A stretch of 64,000 nucleotides of DNA from Pempheris klunzingeri (taxonomy: Eukaryota; Chordata; Actinopteri; Acropomatiformes; Pempheridae): contig NC_092034.1 in NCBI RefSeq assembly GCF_042242105.1, forward strand, positions 17,910,644 to 17,974,643, written 5' to 3'. This document shows positions 49,067-63,600 of the stretch, in pieces. The notes below the pieces were generated by a model that was not told the DNA's origin, did not search any database, and worked only from the letters and a program-made list of their open reading frames with translations. Every line of letters starts with the position of its first letter. Positions within the stretch are counted from its first letter, which is position 1. Made by a program: the position numbers and the translations under genes.

Positions 49067-52000
49067 CATGAGTCGCTATCTTTGTGGGGACTACCTATGT
49101 ATACTGTTACTGAAAACTATTAAACTATCCCTGACCCATACCATCTCCTCGCGACCCTGACAGAAAAGTATAGATAATGGATGGATAGTTTTATCAATTA
49201 CAACAGCATCGTTCAGAACATTGTTTTCCTAGTTGGGTCCAGCAAAATGGCCCCAGAAAACACTGTGGGCCCCATATTGTGAGTTTTCTCCCAGTTTTAA
49301 GGCTGCTCTAACTAAATAATAGAGGAACACACACACACACACACACAGACACTGCGGTATCATTGATTGTCTAAATGTTTTATCACAACAGCTTGTGTTA
49401 CCGGCTGCGATTTTGACATTCTTGATGACCTGTGTGGGTGGACAACTCAAACGGAAAATCCTGATTTATTTGGCTTCGGTCAGTGGATTGGACCAACAGA
49501 CACTGAAGGCACCGGACCTGATGATGACTTCTCTAAACCTGGATGTAAGTGAGGCTTCTTTTCAAGAGTGAGTGACTGTGAGTTGCTGCAGTAAAAGTTT
49601 CATTAGCAACATGAAATTGCTGCCAGTGATCAACAGAAAATATATGGCTTTTGTGTTTTAATTTTAAAAGAAATAGCTGTTTCAATATAGCTTTTATAGA
49701 TGCTTGACAGTACATGCTTTTACAGTTTTGAACATCAGGTTTTCCTGCTACAAATATTTGTAAATAAAAAGATCCATAATTTTGGTGTGTATGTAAAGGA
49801 CATTTATTTTATGCACACTGTATAATGTGTGAAAGCAACATGAATAGTGTAAATGGTATGGTCCACAACAGACGGATATTGCGTTTATTGTGTTTAGAGT
49901 TTTGGCAATGTGACTACAGATTTGCAAAAAACTATAAATGTTGCAATTAGGCTTTTGGTGTTGTCATTTTGCATAGATTTAACTCCACATGCACAAGATG
50001 AAATTAAAGTAATTCAATAAATATGATGCAAAACAAGGCATTTTCACTAGGAAATGCTTGTATAGGACAGCTACAAGCACAGATTACAGCTGCAGAAATA
50101 TCTGCATGTGACCACAAATTCTTATCTAAATCACACCTCATATCCTCCTGTGTGACCCACCCCTGGCACTCATTGGCAAATATATCTAGACATCCAGCTG
50201 TTATTGTGGCACAGATGAACATCTAATTATGTGGCTGCTGTTTAGAAACTTTCCACCTCCATGAGGAAGAGGAATTTCTATATGGGGTTGAGGAATGGAC
50301 AGTAAGGTTCCCCCTTTACTCACCCGCCACAAGTCATCCATCATCATCAAAGAATGAAAATATGTGCTCATTAGGAGTTTATTATTATTATTATTATGGA
50401 CTCATATAGACAAATGTGCCTTAGCTATCGTAAAAAAAAACTGTAGTAACTCTTGATCAGTGTTATATGCAATAAACAAACTGTTAGCAACTTTCTGGAA
50501 CATACACGTTATTGTGGTATAGGATAAATCATCACAATGATAAAGTCTTTATTTCATTTGTTCTTTTTTATTCTTACCTAAATGGCAGCTATTTATTTTT
50601 GACCTTTCTATATGTAGTGGGGGCCTACATGTTGCTGGATTCTTTCGAGGCTCTCCCAGGGGCCAAGAGTCAAATCAGAAGTCCTCTAATAACCCCCTCC
50701 TCTGGATGTCTGGACCTCACCTTCCACTATTACCTGTACGGCACCAGCACCACTATGGAGCTCAGTGTCCACACCATCACCACAGGTAAAACTGCACTCA
50801 TTGTAATGTCCATACAGACAGGAACACAGACAGCATGGCAATGATTGTTCTGCTTGAATTTGTTTTTCTTTTAAACAGGTGGAAGCCTTGGACCTGCTCT
50901 CTTCACTGTCAGGGGCAACCAGGGTCAAGGCTGGAAGCCTGCAGAGGTCCAATACCTGGGATCTTCTGCCATTCAGGTAACTACTAGAACTGTGTGTATA
51001 TGTATGTGTGCATGTGTGTGTGGATCGGTTTATATTCCATAACCTTCTTGTAACATTAATGTGTATTTCAGTTTGTGATTGTGGGCACCTTCGGAGAAAC
51101 TCCTGAGACAGATATTGCTGTTGATGCTGTGTGCGTCTTGGCCTGCAAAGGTGAGAACATCATCAGGTTACTCTCTGCATCATCAGAAATGTGTATATGC
51201 TGTGTCAATGATAAATGTCTTCATATTTCATATTTATGTTTAATTTATAGCGCAACCAACAACTCCTGTACCACCAGTAACCACACCAAAACCAACAACT
51301 CCCAGACCAACCACGCCAAAACCAACAACTCCCAAACCAACGACACCAAAACCAACAACTCCCAAACCAACCACGCCAAAACCAACAACTCCCAAACCAA
51401 CGACACCAAAACCAACAACTCCCAAACCAACCACTCCAAAACCAACAACTCCCAAACCAACCACTCCAAAACCAACAACTCCCAGACCGACCACTCCAAA
51501 ACCAACAACCCCAAGACCAACAACACCAAAACCAACAACTCCTAAACCAACGACACCAAAACCAACAACCCCCAGACCAACCACTCCAAAACCAACAACC
51601 CCAAGACCAACGACACCAAAACCAACAACTCCCAAACCGACCACTCCAAAACCAACAACTCCCAAACCGACTACACCAAAACCAACTACACCAAAACCAA
51701 CAACTCCCAGACCGACTACACCAAAACCAACAACCCCCAAACCGACTACACCAAAACCAACAACTCCCAAACCGACTACACCAAAACCAACTACACCAAA
51801 ACCAACAACTCCCAGACCGACTACACCAAAACCAACAACCCCCACACCGACCACTCCAAAACCAACAACTCCCAAACCGACTACACCAAAACCAACTACA
51901 CCAAAACCAACAACTCCCAAACCGACTACACCAAAACCAACAACTCCCAAACCGACTACTCCAAAACCAACAACTCCCAAACCAACTACTCCAAAACCAA

Positions 52001-52255
52001 CAACTCCCAGACCAACTACTCCAAAACCAACAACTCCCAAACCGACTACACCAAAACCAACAACTCCCAAACCGACTACTCCAAAACCAACAACTCCCAA
52101 ACCAACTACTCCAAAACCAACAACTCCCAGACCGACTACACCCAAACCAACAACTCCTAGACCAACAACACCCAAACCAACAACTCCTAGACCAACAACA
52201 CCCAAGCCACCAAGTATGACAAGTCCTTATTAGAGTTTTGTTTTGATTTTCAATA

Positions 52256-52292
<37 letters not shown>

Positions 52293-55183
52293 TCATCAAC
52301 CAATTGTTTGAATGTCTTTCTTCTGTACAGGACCATGTCCCCCTGATGCAGAGTATATAGAATGTGGTCCCGCCTGTATCCCCACCTGTATGGAACCCTC
52401 CACGAACTGTTCTGGCTCCTGTATCAGTAGCTGCTTCTGTAAACCAGGGTTTGTCTTCAAGGGACGGCGTTGTGTACCATTGGAGAAATGTGGTTGTCTG
52501 GATGACCAGAATAACTATTATGAGGTCAGATGTCTTTCTTAACATACACATACATTAATTCTTGCTTGTGCAATGATATAATGGCAAGACAATAAATGAC
52601 AAGAATGTTGTAGTATGTAGTTCTAGTGTCATACAATACAGTCTGCCAGTATTAATCCTTTGTTCAATTTGGTTTCAGCCTGGCGAAATCGTGTTTGGTG
52701 ATGGCTGTTCAAAGCTGTGTCGTTGTGTAGGGAACTACACTCTGGAATGTGTTGATACCTCCTGTGACCCGACTGAGGAGTGTCGCGAGGTTAATGGTGT
52801 TGCAGGATGCTATCCTAAAGGTAATATATGGTAATTTGTGAAGGAATTGGTACAAAAACTGGTAGAAGCAGCTTGAAACAATCTTGTTCTAACAATGTGT
52901 CGTCTTGCCATATCTGAAGGCGAAGTGTTTAGAACTGTTCATGATGGCCACGCTTAAGGAAAAGTCTGAAAGTCTGTCTTCAAATGGGGGGAACTGTGCA
53001 CACTTTTGGACAAGCTTTCCTTGAAGACATTCATAGTGTTGCACTTTTTGTACACACAAAATGTAATAGCCGTGAGCATAATTAAAAAGGAGAGCTAAAT
53101 AGAAATGGATAAGTCCTGTTGTTTTCTCACCTCACCATTCCTGGTCAGTCACTGCGTAAAGTGAGCATGCTTGTCAGGCTGGTTTCAGACTATCCAACCA
53201 TCTGAAAGGTTTGGGAGGGATGGAGTTTCAGACACTGATCACACTGCAGGGTCTTAGGACTTTCTTAATTTTTAAATTACTGGTCAAACCAGTAAAACCT
53301 CTTCATTACAAACTATATAATGTTTCTCTCTTTTATTTGCTTAGGTACATCCACATGCATTGCATCTGGTGATCCCCACTACACCACCTTTGACAAACGC
53401 AAGTACAACTTCATGGGCAACTGCAGCTATTTGATGTCTGCACCCTGCAATGAAACAACTCTTCCATACTTTGAAGTCCATACCGACAATGAAAATCGCT
53501 ATAACACACCCACTATTTCCTATGTGAAGGCTGTGCATGTATATGTACAGATGGTGAAGATCTCCATCCTAAAAGGTGGCACTGTGCAGGTAAGAAATAA
53601 GAGGAGGAGCTAGCATAGCTGCATGACAAATTGAATAGCAGGGTGATGACTTAAATGCAGTTTTTCAGTTACTAATGCCATTGAATCTTGAAAGTATTAG
53701 ATTCCATACGTATACGTTATTTGCATTGGCTTCCTCTATACAGGTGAATGGGACCAATGTAAACCCGCCAGTGAGTCCAGCCCCTGGTGTCTCTGTGTTC
53801 AAATCAGGAAAGCACTACACTGTGTCCATGAACTTTGGTGTAACAGTTCGTTATGATGGAAACCACTTCATGGATATCAAAGTGATCAAAGAGTGAGTGA
53901 GGACTGAACAGATTCTGTCACTGGAGACGGTCTCGTTACACGCATTCTTACCCCAACTCCACTCAGAATACTGTTTTTAATTGAAGTTTAGAAATAAAGC
54001 TGAAAAAACACTCAATGAGTGGAATTAAAACAAATCACAAACTCTTGGACATGGTGCAGAAGTAGTGAAATGGAGCTCTGACTTAATTGTTGCTCTCACT
54101 TCCCACATATTGCTAACTTTCTTGTAATCTGCAGCTATCAGAGCAAACTGTGTGGACTGTGTGGGGATTATGATGGAGACACCAAAGATGACTTCCGTAA
54201 GCCAGATGGATTGCTGACCAACAATGCCAATGACTTTGGACACAGCTGGAACACTGATCCAGAGTGAGTAACATACATTAAAGGTGTATTTTGTAAGATT
54301 TGGTCACTTCAGTCCAGATAAATAGGGGACAACATTTCCCCTCCTCTTCCCACCTTTGTCCTCCCATGATCCCAAGGGTCGAAACCATACAGACAACGGC
54401 TGCCGAGGGAGTTGGCCACGAGTACATGTCCACAAGAACTTTACACACTCAGAGAAGACAGAAAAAATAGAACCAATTAGATACATTCTTATTCTTATTA
54501 TTACAATCGAGCCAAACAGTCTAAAAATAGAGCACACATTATTAACTAATAGAAAATTACTTCAGTACAATCAGTGAGTCAGCTCCAATGACAATCAGAG
54601 TAGTGTATGCTGTAAAAGGAATAAGCATCAGTGATATCAAGTCATTTAGATTTAAGATAACACATCATTATTCCGGTGAGGGAAATTTCCTATTAACATA
54701 ATGAGACATAATGAGAAACGAATAAAATAATGAGTAATGCAGCAGGTCTAGTCCACGCTTTCATACACAGTGTCGTTCATGTAGACCTCTCTTGTCGCCA
54801 GGTGTGTAGAGCAGCCTCAGTCCGCCTGTTTTCAGTGTCAGCCTGCTCACGCTTGCTTTCTCCCACTACTTCCTACGCCACCAGGAACCAATTATTCATC
54901 AATCAATCAATCTTTATTTATAGAGCGCCAATTCATAACAGCGTTATCTCAAGACACTTTCCATAAAGAGCAGGTCTAGACCAAACTCTTTAATTAGAGA
55001 GAGACCCAACGATTCAGGAATTCAACATTAAGGATTCAAGAATCCCCACATGAGCAGCATCAGATATTAGATTAGGAAACAGTGGCAGGAAGAACTCCCC
55101 TTTAACGGGAAGAAACCTGGAACAGACCCAGGCTCGGGGGGGGGGGGGGGCTTTCTGTCAGGGTCCATGTTGGGTGGAGGTTG

Positions 55184-55217
<34 letters not shown>

Positions 55218-58200
55218 ACAAACAGCAACCAACATGCTAACAGTTACTATAGCACTAACAATAGGAGTATGACTAAAAAATTTGCATTAGCAATATGGTA
55301 ATGTTGAAAAACATGACTAGTATTCATCTTTAGTGATCAGTCTTATGGTTCAGTGCCAATGGCGTACGTACGTCTACTAAACAATATCTGTTTATATATG
55401 TCTATTGTAAAGATGACGAGGCCTCGTGTTTGAACTGACAACACCTCTTGTTCTCCCAAGTTCAGGTGGAGTATCACGTATATCATTAGTGTATCATTCA
55501 GGGTTCAACTTCAGTGTTACATGGGTTCAACACATTCATGTTTCCTCGCTAGAACAGATGATCGACAGTAGCATGGTAGAGTCAAGTCATTAACAACGGT
55601 GCAGGAGGATTCTTGTATAGAAAACAGATTTTCTCCCCTACAGCAGTGTCATCAATAATGTATAGTAACTCAAGGTCCAAGGTTTATTTGTCATTTTACA
55701 ACATAGGGTTGCCCGCTGAAATAAAAGCTGTAGCACCGTCATGCTGCACACACATAAACATACTGTCTATGCAGATTATTCATTTTAGAACAGAACAGGA
55801 TCACATACAAAATAAAAACAATATAAACAGATATTTACTGTATATACATGCATTTCTGTATACACCAATGAAATAATTCTGTAGTGCCTTTTATGAATAT
55901 GCTTTTGTGAAATGTAAACAGCAGCGACAGGATAGTGTTGATAATGGTGGTCTTCATTTTTCACACAAAAGGTTTGACCACACACAGAGCTCTAACTGGC
56001 TGTCTATGTTGACAGATGTAATAAGAAACCCAACACCACCGTCCCTGGGTGTGATGAAGAAGAGAAGGAACTGTATGAGAGCTCCGGGTACTGTGGCAAC
56101 CTGCTGGACAAAAACGGTCCCTTTGCTGTGTGCCACTCCAAAGTCAACCCCAATGTAATTCCTCACACGCACATTCAAACACATGCAGACATGCAGTGTA
56201 TGCAAACCTATACAGTGAGAATATGAAGAAGTTCCTATATATATTGGTAAAACACAAGCACACTGTCTTGGTGGTGCTCAGATTGAGGTGATAGCTATCT
56301 TTTGATTAAGCAAGTGACAAGTTCCTTTTTCTTTTATTCCATCCTTGTAAAGATCAGAGAGAGACAGAGCGTTGTTACTCAACAAACTATGTGTGTGTCT
56401 TCAGAATTATTTCAGGGACTGTGTCTTTGATCTGTGTGAGCTGGATGGAGCTAAGCCCATACTGTGTGAAGCCATTGAAGCCTATGTCAATGAGTGCCAG
56501 GACCGTGGAGTCAATATTGGACCTTGGAGGAATGAAACCTTCTGCCGTAAGTATTAGCTGACAGAATGGGTGGAAACTATAGGTTGATGGAGGAATGTAG
56601 GGTTTCTTAGTTGATTTGGGACTCTATTTATCAAGCATGTTAGAGTAGGAAATCACTGCCAACTGGCTGGTGACGTAGATTTGGCCCTTCTGTTAGGACT
56701 AGAAATAAAACAGTGAATCAGCTTTCCTAGCTGAACGTATTCCTATTTAAACCAAAATTTTGAAAAGCTTCATCGGTGTTGGAGTCATCAAGGTATGGCA
56801 GTGAGGCAGGCAGAGTGATTCCATGAGAGGAGAGATGTTTTTAGAACACTCAATAACAATAAGCTAATAGAAAGATCTTTTGACAAAAACCAAAGTGTTT
56901 TGCAGACTGATCTTTCTGTGTGAAGTTTGCATGTACTCCGGCTTCCCCCCACAGTCTAAACACATGCAGGTTGACTGGCGACTCTAAATTGCCCGTAGGT
57001 GTGAATCTGAGTGTGAATGGTTGTCCGTCTCCGTGTGTTGGCCCTGTGATTGACTGGTGACCAGTGCAGGGTGTGCCCCACCTCTCCCCCACAGTCAGCT
57101 GGGATTGATTCCCACATGATGTCCTGGCAGAAGCTGATTTTCTCATAACACATTTTTGTAATACAAAAATTGCAGATTTACAATCACGGTTATTCTGTCA
57201 GTAATAAATCGTACTTTTATCGCCATTATTCCCCTCATAAAGATAATGGGTATGACGAGTGTTAAAATTGTCAGAGACATTTCTTTGTCGCAACGTTGCA
57301 CTCCAGGAGTCTCTCCTCTGCTGAAAAGTCAGTGCTTCATAAATATACTCTTGAGTGTCTTTACTCCTAGATTAACCTTCAGAGGGATTCCTTGAATGAT
57401 TTGGAGACACTTGATAAATACAGGCCCTGGTTTCAACATTGCCTCTATACCCACCTTATTACTGACTTCAGCTTCCATCCTTCCCCTAGCTCTGACCTGC
57501 CCCCCCAACAGCCACTACGAGTCCTGTGCAGATCCCTGTCAGGAGACATGTTCTGGGAAACCTAGCTCCTGCGGGGGGCCCTGCTCTGAGGCCTGCGTGT
57601 GTGATCCTGGCTACATCCTGAGTGCCGGCAAGTGTGTCAAGAAGAATTCATGTGGTTGCAAACACACCAACGGCCAGTATTATGAGGTAATTGTGTGTGT
57701 GTGTGTGTGTGTGTGTGTCTTGTATTTATATCTTATCTTTATTTAGATAGATAGATAGATTGTATCATTGGTCCAGTGATCCCAGCTCTCACATTAATAC
57801 AATTTCATACATATTCATTCAAGTAAATATTTGATATAAGCGTCAATGTGTGTGTGTGTGTGTACATGTGTACACTAGCCTGGAGAGGAATTCTATCTGG
57901 AGGACTGTAAGCTGAAGTGTCGGTGTGATGCTCCCTTCGTAACCTGTGTGGCCTCTGAATGCCCCCCAATGCACGAGTGCAAACTCCAGGATGGAGAGCT
58001 GGGGTGCTATCCCTCAGGTAGGTCCACACCCACAGCACTGCTCGCCAAGCAATAACTGCAATGGATGTAAATTGCCATCAGGGTTCAGCATTCACACACA
58101 CACTCACACACTGAGGGTGGACAGCCTGCTCCACCTCTGAGCTGCTGCTTCTACACTGGCAGAGGCAGCAGAACAGAATGACATCCCATAGCTTCAGATG

Positions 58201-60621
58201 ATATTTTGTGTTTCATTCAAGTCAAATCATTTTCATTCAGGAATTTAAAATGAATTGTAAAACAAATTGTGGCACATAGTGATCACTTTTGGTAAGTAAG
58301 GCTTTGCCCTAGACCCTGTAAATAACTTTTCACTCTTGATTAAAAGGATTAATCCATTTAAACATCCCAACAAGGGAGCAGTGTGAAGGTGTTTTTCCAC
58401 AGAGAACCTCCACAGTTGCTCTTCTCTCAAAGTGTTATTAAAGTTAAACAATGCCGTTGTTGTAGCCACGTCTTAACTAGCAGTGGCCACTGAAACATGA
58501 TACTCATTTCTCATACTCATTGCCTTTGTAAATACCCATGTATCGTAGAATTTGGATAGGCATGATGAATCAGGTTGAACAATGGAAGCTAGTGGAACTG
58601 AGGACCTAGAAGTTTCGCTTTCAATAACAGTTCAAACATCTTTATATCTTACAATCTTCACAGCATTTCCTTTTTTCAGCAGTGTAATTCATAGAGCTGA
58701 CATCATGGAGCTAAAGTTCTGTCAGCTTGAAGTATCTGCCATTTTTTATTTAGAGTTTGAAGGAAAGCAGTAAGTCAGCTGCTTGTGTCTTAGAAAAAGG
58801 TTCAGCCTTGTTAACTCAGGTCTGTTGTGGTCTGATGTTGTCTCGCTCAGGCTCTCAGGACTGTGTGGTGTCTGGAGATCCTCACTACAACACATTTGAC
58901 AAGAAGTTCTACAGCTTCATGGGAACATGTACCTACACACTGGCCAGAACCTGCAAGAATAACACAGGTAAGATGTTGTCTCTGACTTGCCACTGGGTAA
59001 AGAGAGAGGGGGTTTTATTCTTTTCTTATTTTGGTCATTTGAGATGATGCATGTCAAGGGTTGGTATGAGTTGAAGCTGATGTGCTCGGGGTACAGTAGT
59101 TCTTAAAATGTGGGGTGCGTGTGTATTAGAGGGGGTGCAGGGCAGTCTTTTCGTGTTTTTTAATGTATTGCCTAATTGCAGCTAGGGCTGGGCTTTGTTT
59201 TAAAAGTTACAGAACCAGTACCAGCTGCAGCATCCTTAAAGTGACACCAGTACCAAAAGACTGCTTGTGTCACTGCCTCTTTGTTCTACACATACTCCTG
59301 AATGTTTTGGTGGCGTTTTGACCAGCTGAACTGCACCTCGTGCTCTGTTTCACCACACACCACTGACTGTATGGGTCGTAGCTGCTGTGGGAAAGGGGCT
59401 AATCACATGGCTAATTGATTAGCTATTATCAGATATTTTGCTTTATTGGGGTCTGTCACTGAAAACTGCAGCAATATATATATATGTCCTTGGTTATGTA
59501 TGGTGTCGTGCTCCCTGTCCAGGTCCTTGGTTCTCAGTGGAGGGGAAGAATGAGGAGAGAGGACTGACGGGGGTGTCCTACTTGAGAAAGCTCTACGTCA
59601 CTGTGAATGGAATCACCGTGACCCTGATGAAAGCCAGGAGGACTCTGGTGTGTACAGACAACGTTTACACCCGTGTTCTGTGGCTGTAAACTTTTACAAG
59701 CTATCAGTATCACAAGAGGATGACGAGCACACATGCACACCAGCTGTATCTCTTCTCTTTATGTTAATCTTAATCTTCTGGTTTAGTGAGAGTACAAATC
59801 AAAGCCTGTCCCTTACTCTCCTCAGCTTTTTATTTCATCTCATCTTCATTCTTAGACTTTTATCTCTATTTCTCTATTTAATGCCATAATCCCACTCATG
59901 TTTCCTCATCTGTCCACAGATTGAACAGGTTTTCACAGTATCAGTTCTCCCTCATCTTATACAGCCAGTGATCTAAACCCCCCATGTACTGACAGACTGG
60001 CAGGAAGCTGTGAATATTTAACAAACATTAACTGTACCTGTAACTTCTGTTAAACACTGTCTTTACATTTCTTCCTTCCCCATGGCAGGTGAATGGACGA
60101 CGGGTGGCCCTCCCCCACTCCCCCTCTCCTCTTATCTCTGTCAGCGTTGCTGGTCAGTACATCAACGTCCAGACGCCCTTCGGCCTTCAGGTGCGCTGGG
60201 ATGGAAACCATTACGCCCAGATCTCAGTTCCCAGGTTAGTATAGAGATTTGTTGGCTTATAATATTCATCCAATATGACATTATGACACATATACATAAG
60301 AAACAGCAGGTAAACGTTTCCATCCTTTTCCATCTTTTCATTGATAATGAAGAAATAACAGGTATCAGCTAAAAAGGAACAACAGGTTGTGCCTCTGATG
60401 ACATACATACATTTTAAAGCTGTGAGGTATTCTCTAACCTCTAAGACTCATAGTGTATTTAGACTGAACCACATTTCTTTATGCAGTCCATGTTTATTTC
60501 CCAAACAGCTAATCTCCAGTGGAACTCAAGACAAGTCTTTTCTTTTGTTTCCATCTCCAATTATTCAACAATCTCAGTTTCAGTCATCAAGTTAATTTTC
60601 ACCCAGACTGAAACACTTTGA

Positions 60622-60654
<33 letters not shown>

Positions 60655-63600
60655 TTCAATTCCTCCCATTCTTTGGTTATACATCTTCAATTGATGATGC
60701 CCTGACTAGTGCCATCAGAAGCAGAGATTTTTGTATTGTACGAATTAAAAGTCCAAACAGTGGTCTTGGTCTTTAAAGTCTTTTTAAGACTTTCCTCTTC
60801 ATCTGTTAATCCTGTCTTTGTCTTCATCCCTACAGTTCCTACTACGACCAGATGTGTGGTCTCTGTGGTGACTACGATGGGAACCCAGACAACGACTTCA
60901 CCAAACCAGATGGCACTCTGGGAGCAAATGTTAATGACTTTGGGAACAGCTGGCAGACAGAGGAGGATGAGGATGACTCGTGAGTTTACACGCATGTGAT
61001 CAGGCTCATGGATGGACTCTATAATCTGACTACATAATGTGACCCCCTTGTTGTGTTTGTACTGATCAGGTGTACCCCAGGCACCAAGCCTGACCCAGAA
61101 TGTGACCCCAAGCTTGAAGCTGAGGTGGTTAAACCGGACAAATGTGGCAAAATCAAAGATCCTGCAGGACCCTTCAGGTGAGAACACAGTTTTTATTCCT
61201 CATTTATGGCCTGCTCCCACTGTTGGTCTACAGCGTCCACTGATTCAGAATGTGAACAATCATGTCAAAAAACAAAAAAATTGCTGAAATGGAATTTATC
61301 AGAGCAGTTTATAAGGTTTCCTTTTTGTGATTCTTTACTTTAACAGTAAATACTCCCTTGTAAGAGTCAATCACCAAAAACACAGAATCCATCCATGATG
61401 CAACTCAGCTGTGTCTCTTGTTAGACCTTTAAAATACCCAGCGAAAATTCCCAAACTGCGCTTCTTCAGTCAAGTTAAGAAACCCTTCATGATATCACCG
61501 TGGCATAATCAGGAATATTTTCCTTAAAAATCAACAGGATGTCCTCGGCGGGGTCAAAGGTTTGTTTTGACACATTCGCCACTCTGGAAGACATTTATTC
61601 AGACCCAGTTCACAATGTAAAATAACTCTTTTAGTTATTTCATTCAGTAAAACTGAGAACAAAGCAGAGCATACAAAGCATGTATAAAATTTCATTTTTC
61701 ATGTTAATTATTGTAGTGAATTATTCTTGTAAAGTTCATCAACATACTGTATCTATTTACATGCCTTCACCTTAAATCAGCTGGAACGTAGATGTTCTGG
61801 GCAGTGTCAGCAGTTATTTATCTGGGGTGGGGGTGTATCACATCAGTGAGCACAAAGGGTAGTTAGAGGATGTGGCTGGAGATAATGACAGTGGTCTTAA
61901 TGTGATGGATTGTGTACCTACCTTACAACTGCAGAGCCAGTGGGCGTTAAGCTGACCAATGGTTACTGAAGGAGAGACACACGTGTCTATAAATCGCTTC
62001 GTTTCCCAGACTCTGAAATCCTCACAAAGATTATCTGACTCTATATCTTATTTCAGATTACATTTACAGCTTGCTTTTGGAATATCACATGAGCAGGACT
62101 GGACTCTGAACCACACACACATACACATAATATGTGTTGCTATCTTTGTGGAGATTTCCCATGGACACAATGGATATTGTAACTAAAAACCTGACCCTGA
62201 CCCTGACCCTTAACCTTGACCTTAAACATCACCAAAATAATATTTGACACTATTAGTTTTGTCTATAACAACACCATAGTTCAGAAGAACGTTGTTCTCC
62301 CAGTGGGGTCCAGCCCAAAACACTGTGGGTGGGTGTTCTCCCAGTTTTATGGTCCCATTTAGTGTGTAATACAAGAGCACACAAACTCAATTTCCAGACA
62401 GTGCATGTGGGATTGAGTAAATACAATAATGCAGTCCTGAAAGACGTCATCAGGGGGCTCCTACAGCGAGGTGTGGGCTGTTCTCAATGATGTCCTCATG
62501 AAGCTTTTAAGCTTTGTGTATGCTTGTGAAAGACACTTGGGCACAGGCCTCCACGGATCCTTTGCATTTAATAAAATTAGAAAAAAAATTTAAAAAACAT
62601 GTCCATGTGACTTGTTTCATTTCACTTTGCTCTGAAAATGTTTAGAATAGCTCATTTTCAGAGCCCAATCTGTCTCTCTGAGGCTGAGTTGTTTAGCATA
62701 TATACATTATATCTGTCATTTTTACAAGCAGTGAGTTGGGAACTAATAAGAGGATGGTGAAATCAGCAGCATGTCATTCGTTGTTCTGCATTTGTTGTGT
62801 GATTTCCGTGTGTCGGCCCTCTGATGTGTTCATCCCAAGTGAGCGAGTTCCCTCTTTCTCTCCAGGGAGTGTATCGGCGTGGTGAATCCTGCTCCGTTCT
62901 TCCAGAGCTGTGTGTATGACATGTGTCAGTTCTACGGCCAGCAGCATGTCCTATGTGACCAGCTCCAGGCCTACACCGATGCCTGCCAGAGCGCTGGAGC
63001 CAAAGTCCACCAGTGGAGGACTCCAGATTTTTGTCGTGAGTCTTCAGTGTTCTAATAGGACAAAGCTAGAGAAGGTGTATGTTTTGTAATATCTCTGCAA
63101 AAAAGGAAAACATACTACTACTGATTTTATGGCATTGGAGGTGAGACTGTTAGAGATAGCAGGTCAGTCACTTCGTCCACAGTGAAAAATCTTACCATTT
63201 GGCACAGCAATTTTTGGCTGAGACCAACTGGCAATAAAGCTTCCCCTCAAGAACTTGGATGTTCCCCTTATTTTTCATGTCAAGTTACATTTTTTTCCAC
63301 CATCTTATCAGTATTGCAGTGTAAGCACGTGAAACTAAGAAGGTGAACATGCTAAACATCAGCATTTCAGCATTGTTAATGCAAGCATGGTCAGCATGAC
63401 AGCACTTAATCACAACTACTGAGGCTATTTTTTCTATCAATTAATTATTATTAGGTTCAAAAAATGTCAGATAGTAGAAAAGTAAGTTTAAGTTCAAATA
63501 TTCCCATTGCTTGTTTTGACCAACCAGTTCTTTAAAACCCCAAATTATTAATTTTATTATTATTTTAATTATCCGATTCATTGTAAGGAGTTAATTAACA

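Larger units (their letters stand above)
53345..56546 (+). other. zan: zan exons 13-17: first VWD domain and C8 module
   Basis: It starts [20 protein letters not shown], with the GDPH motif; exon 15 has [15 protein letters not shown], the CXXC motif of von Willebrand D domains. Exons 16-17 carry the C8 cysteine cluster ([16 protein letters not shown] ... [11 protein letters not shown]). The 1.75-kb intron 54264-56015 holds a LINE 3'-end copy. Confidence 0.92.

Noticed and set aside
51251-52213. Possible CRISPR-like array
   Set aside because: The units are contiguous 15-nt coding repeats without unique spacers, in a vertebrate gene.
51205-52551. Long minus-strand open frames (448 and 321 residues) rich in Cys/Trp/Phe or Gly/Val
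   Set aside because: They are antisense readings of the 15-nt Pro/Thr repeat, whose period is a multiple of three and lacks stops in several frames. The plus strand has a splice-consistent exon with matching domains on both sides.
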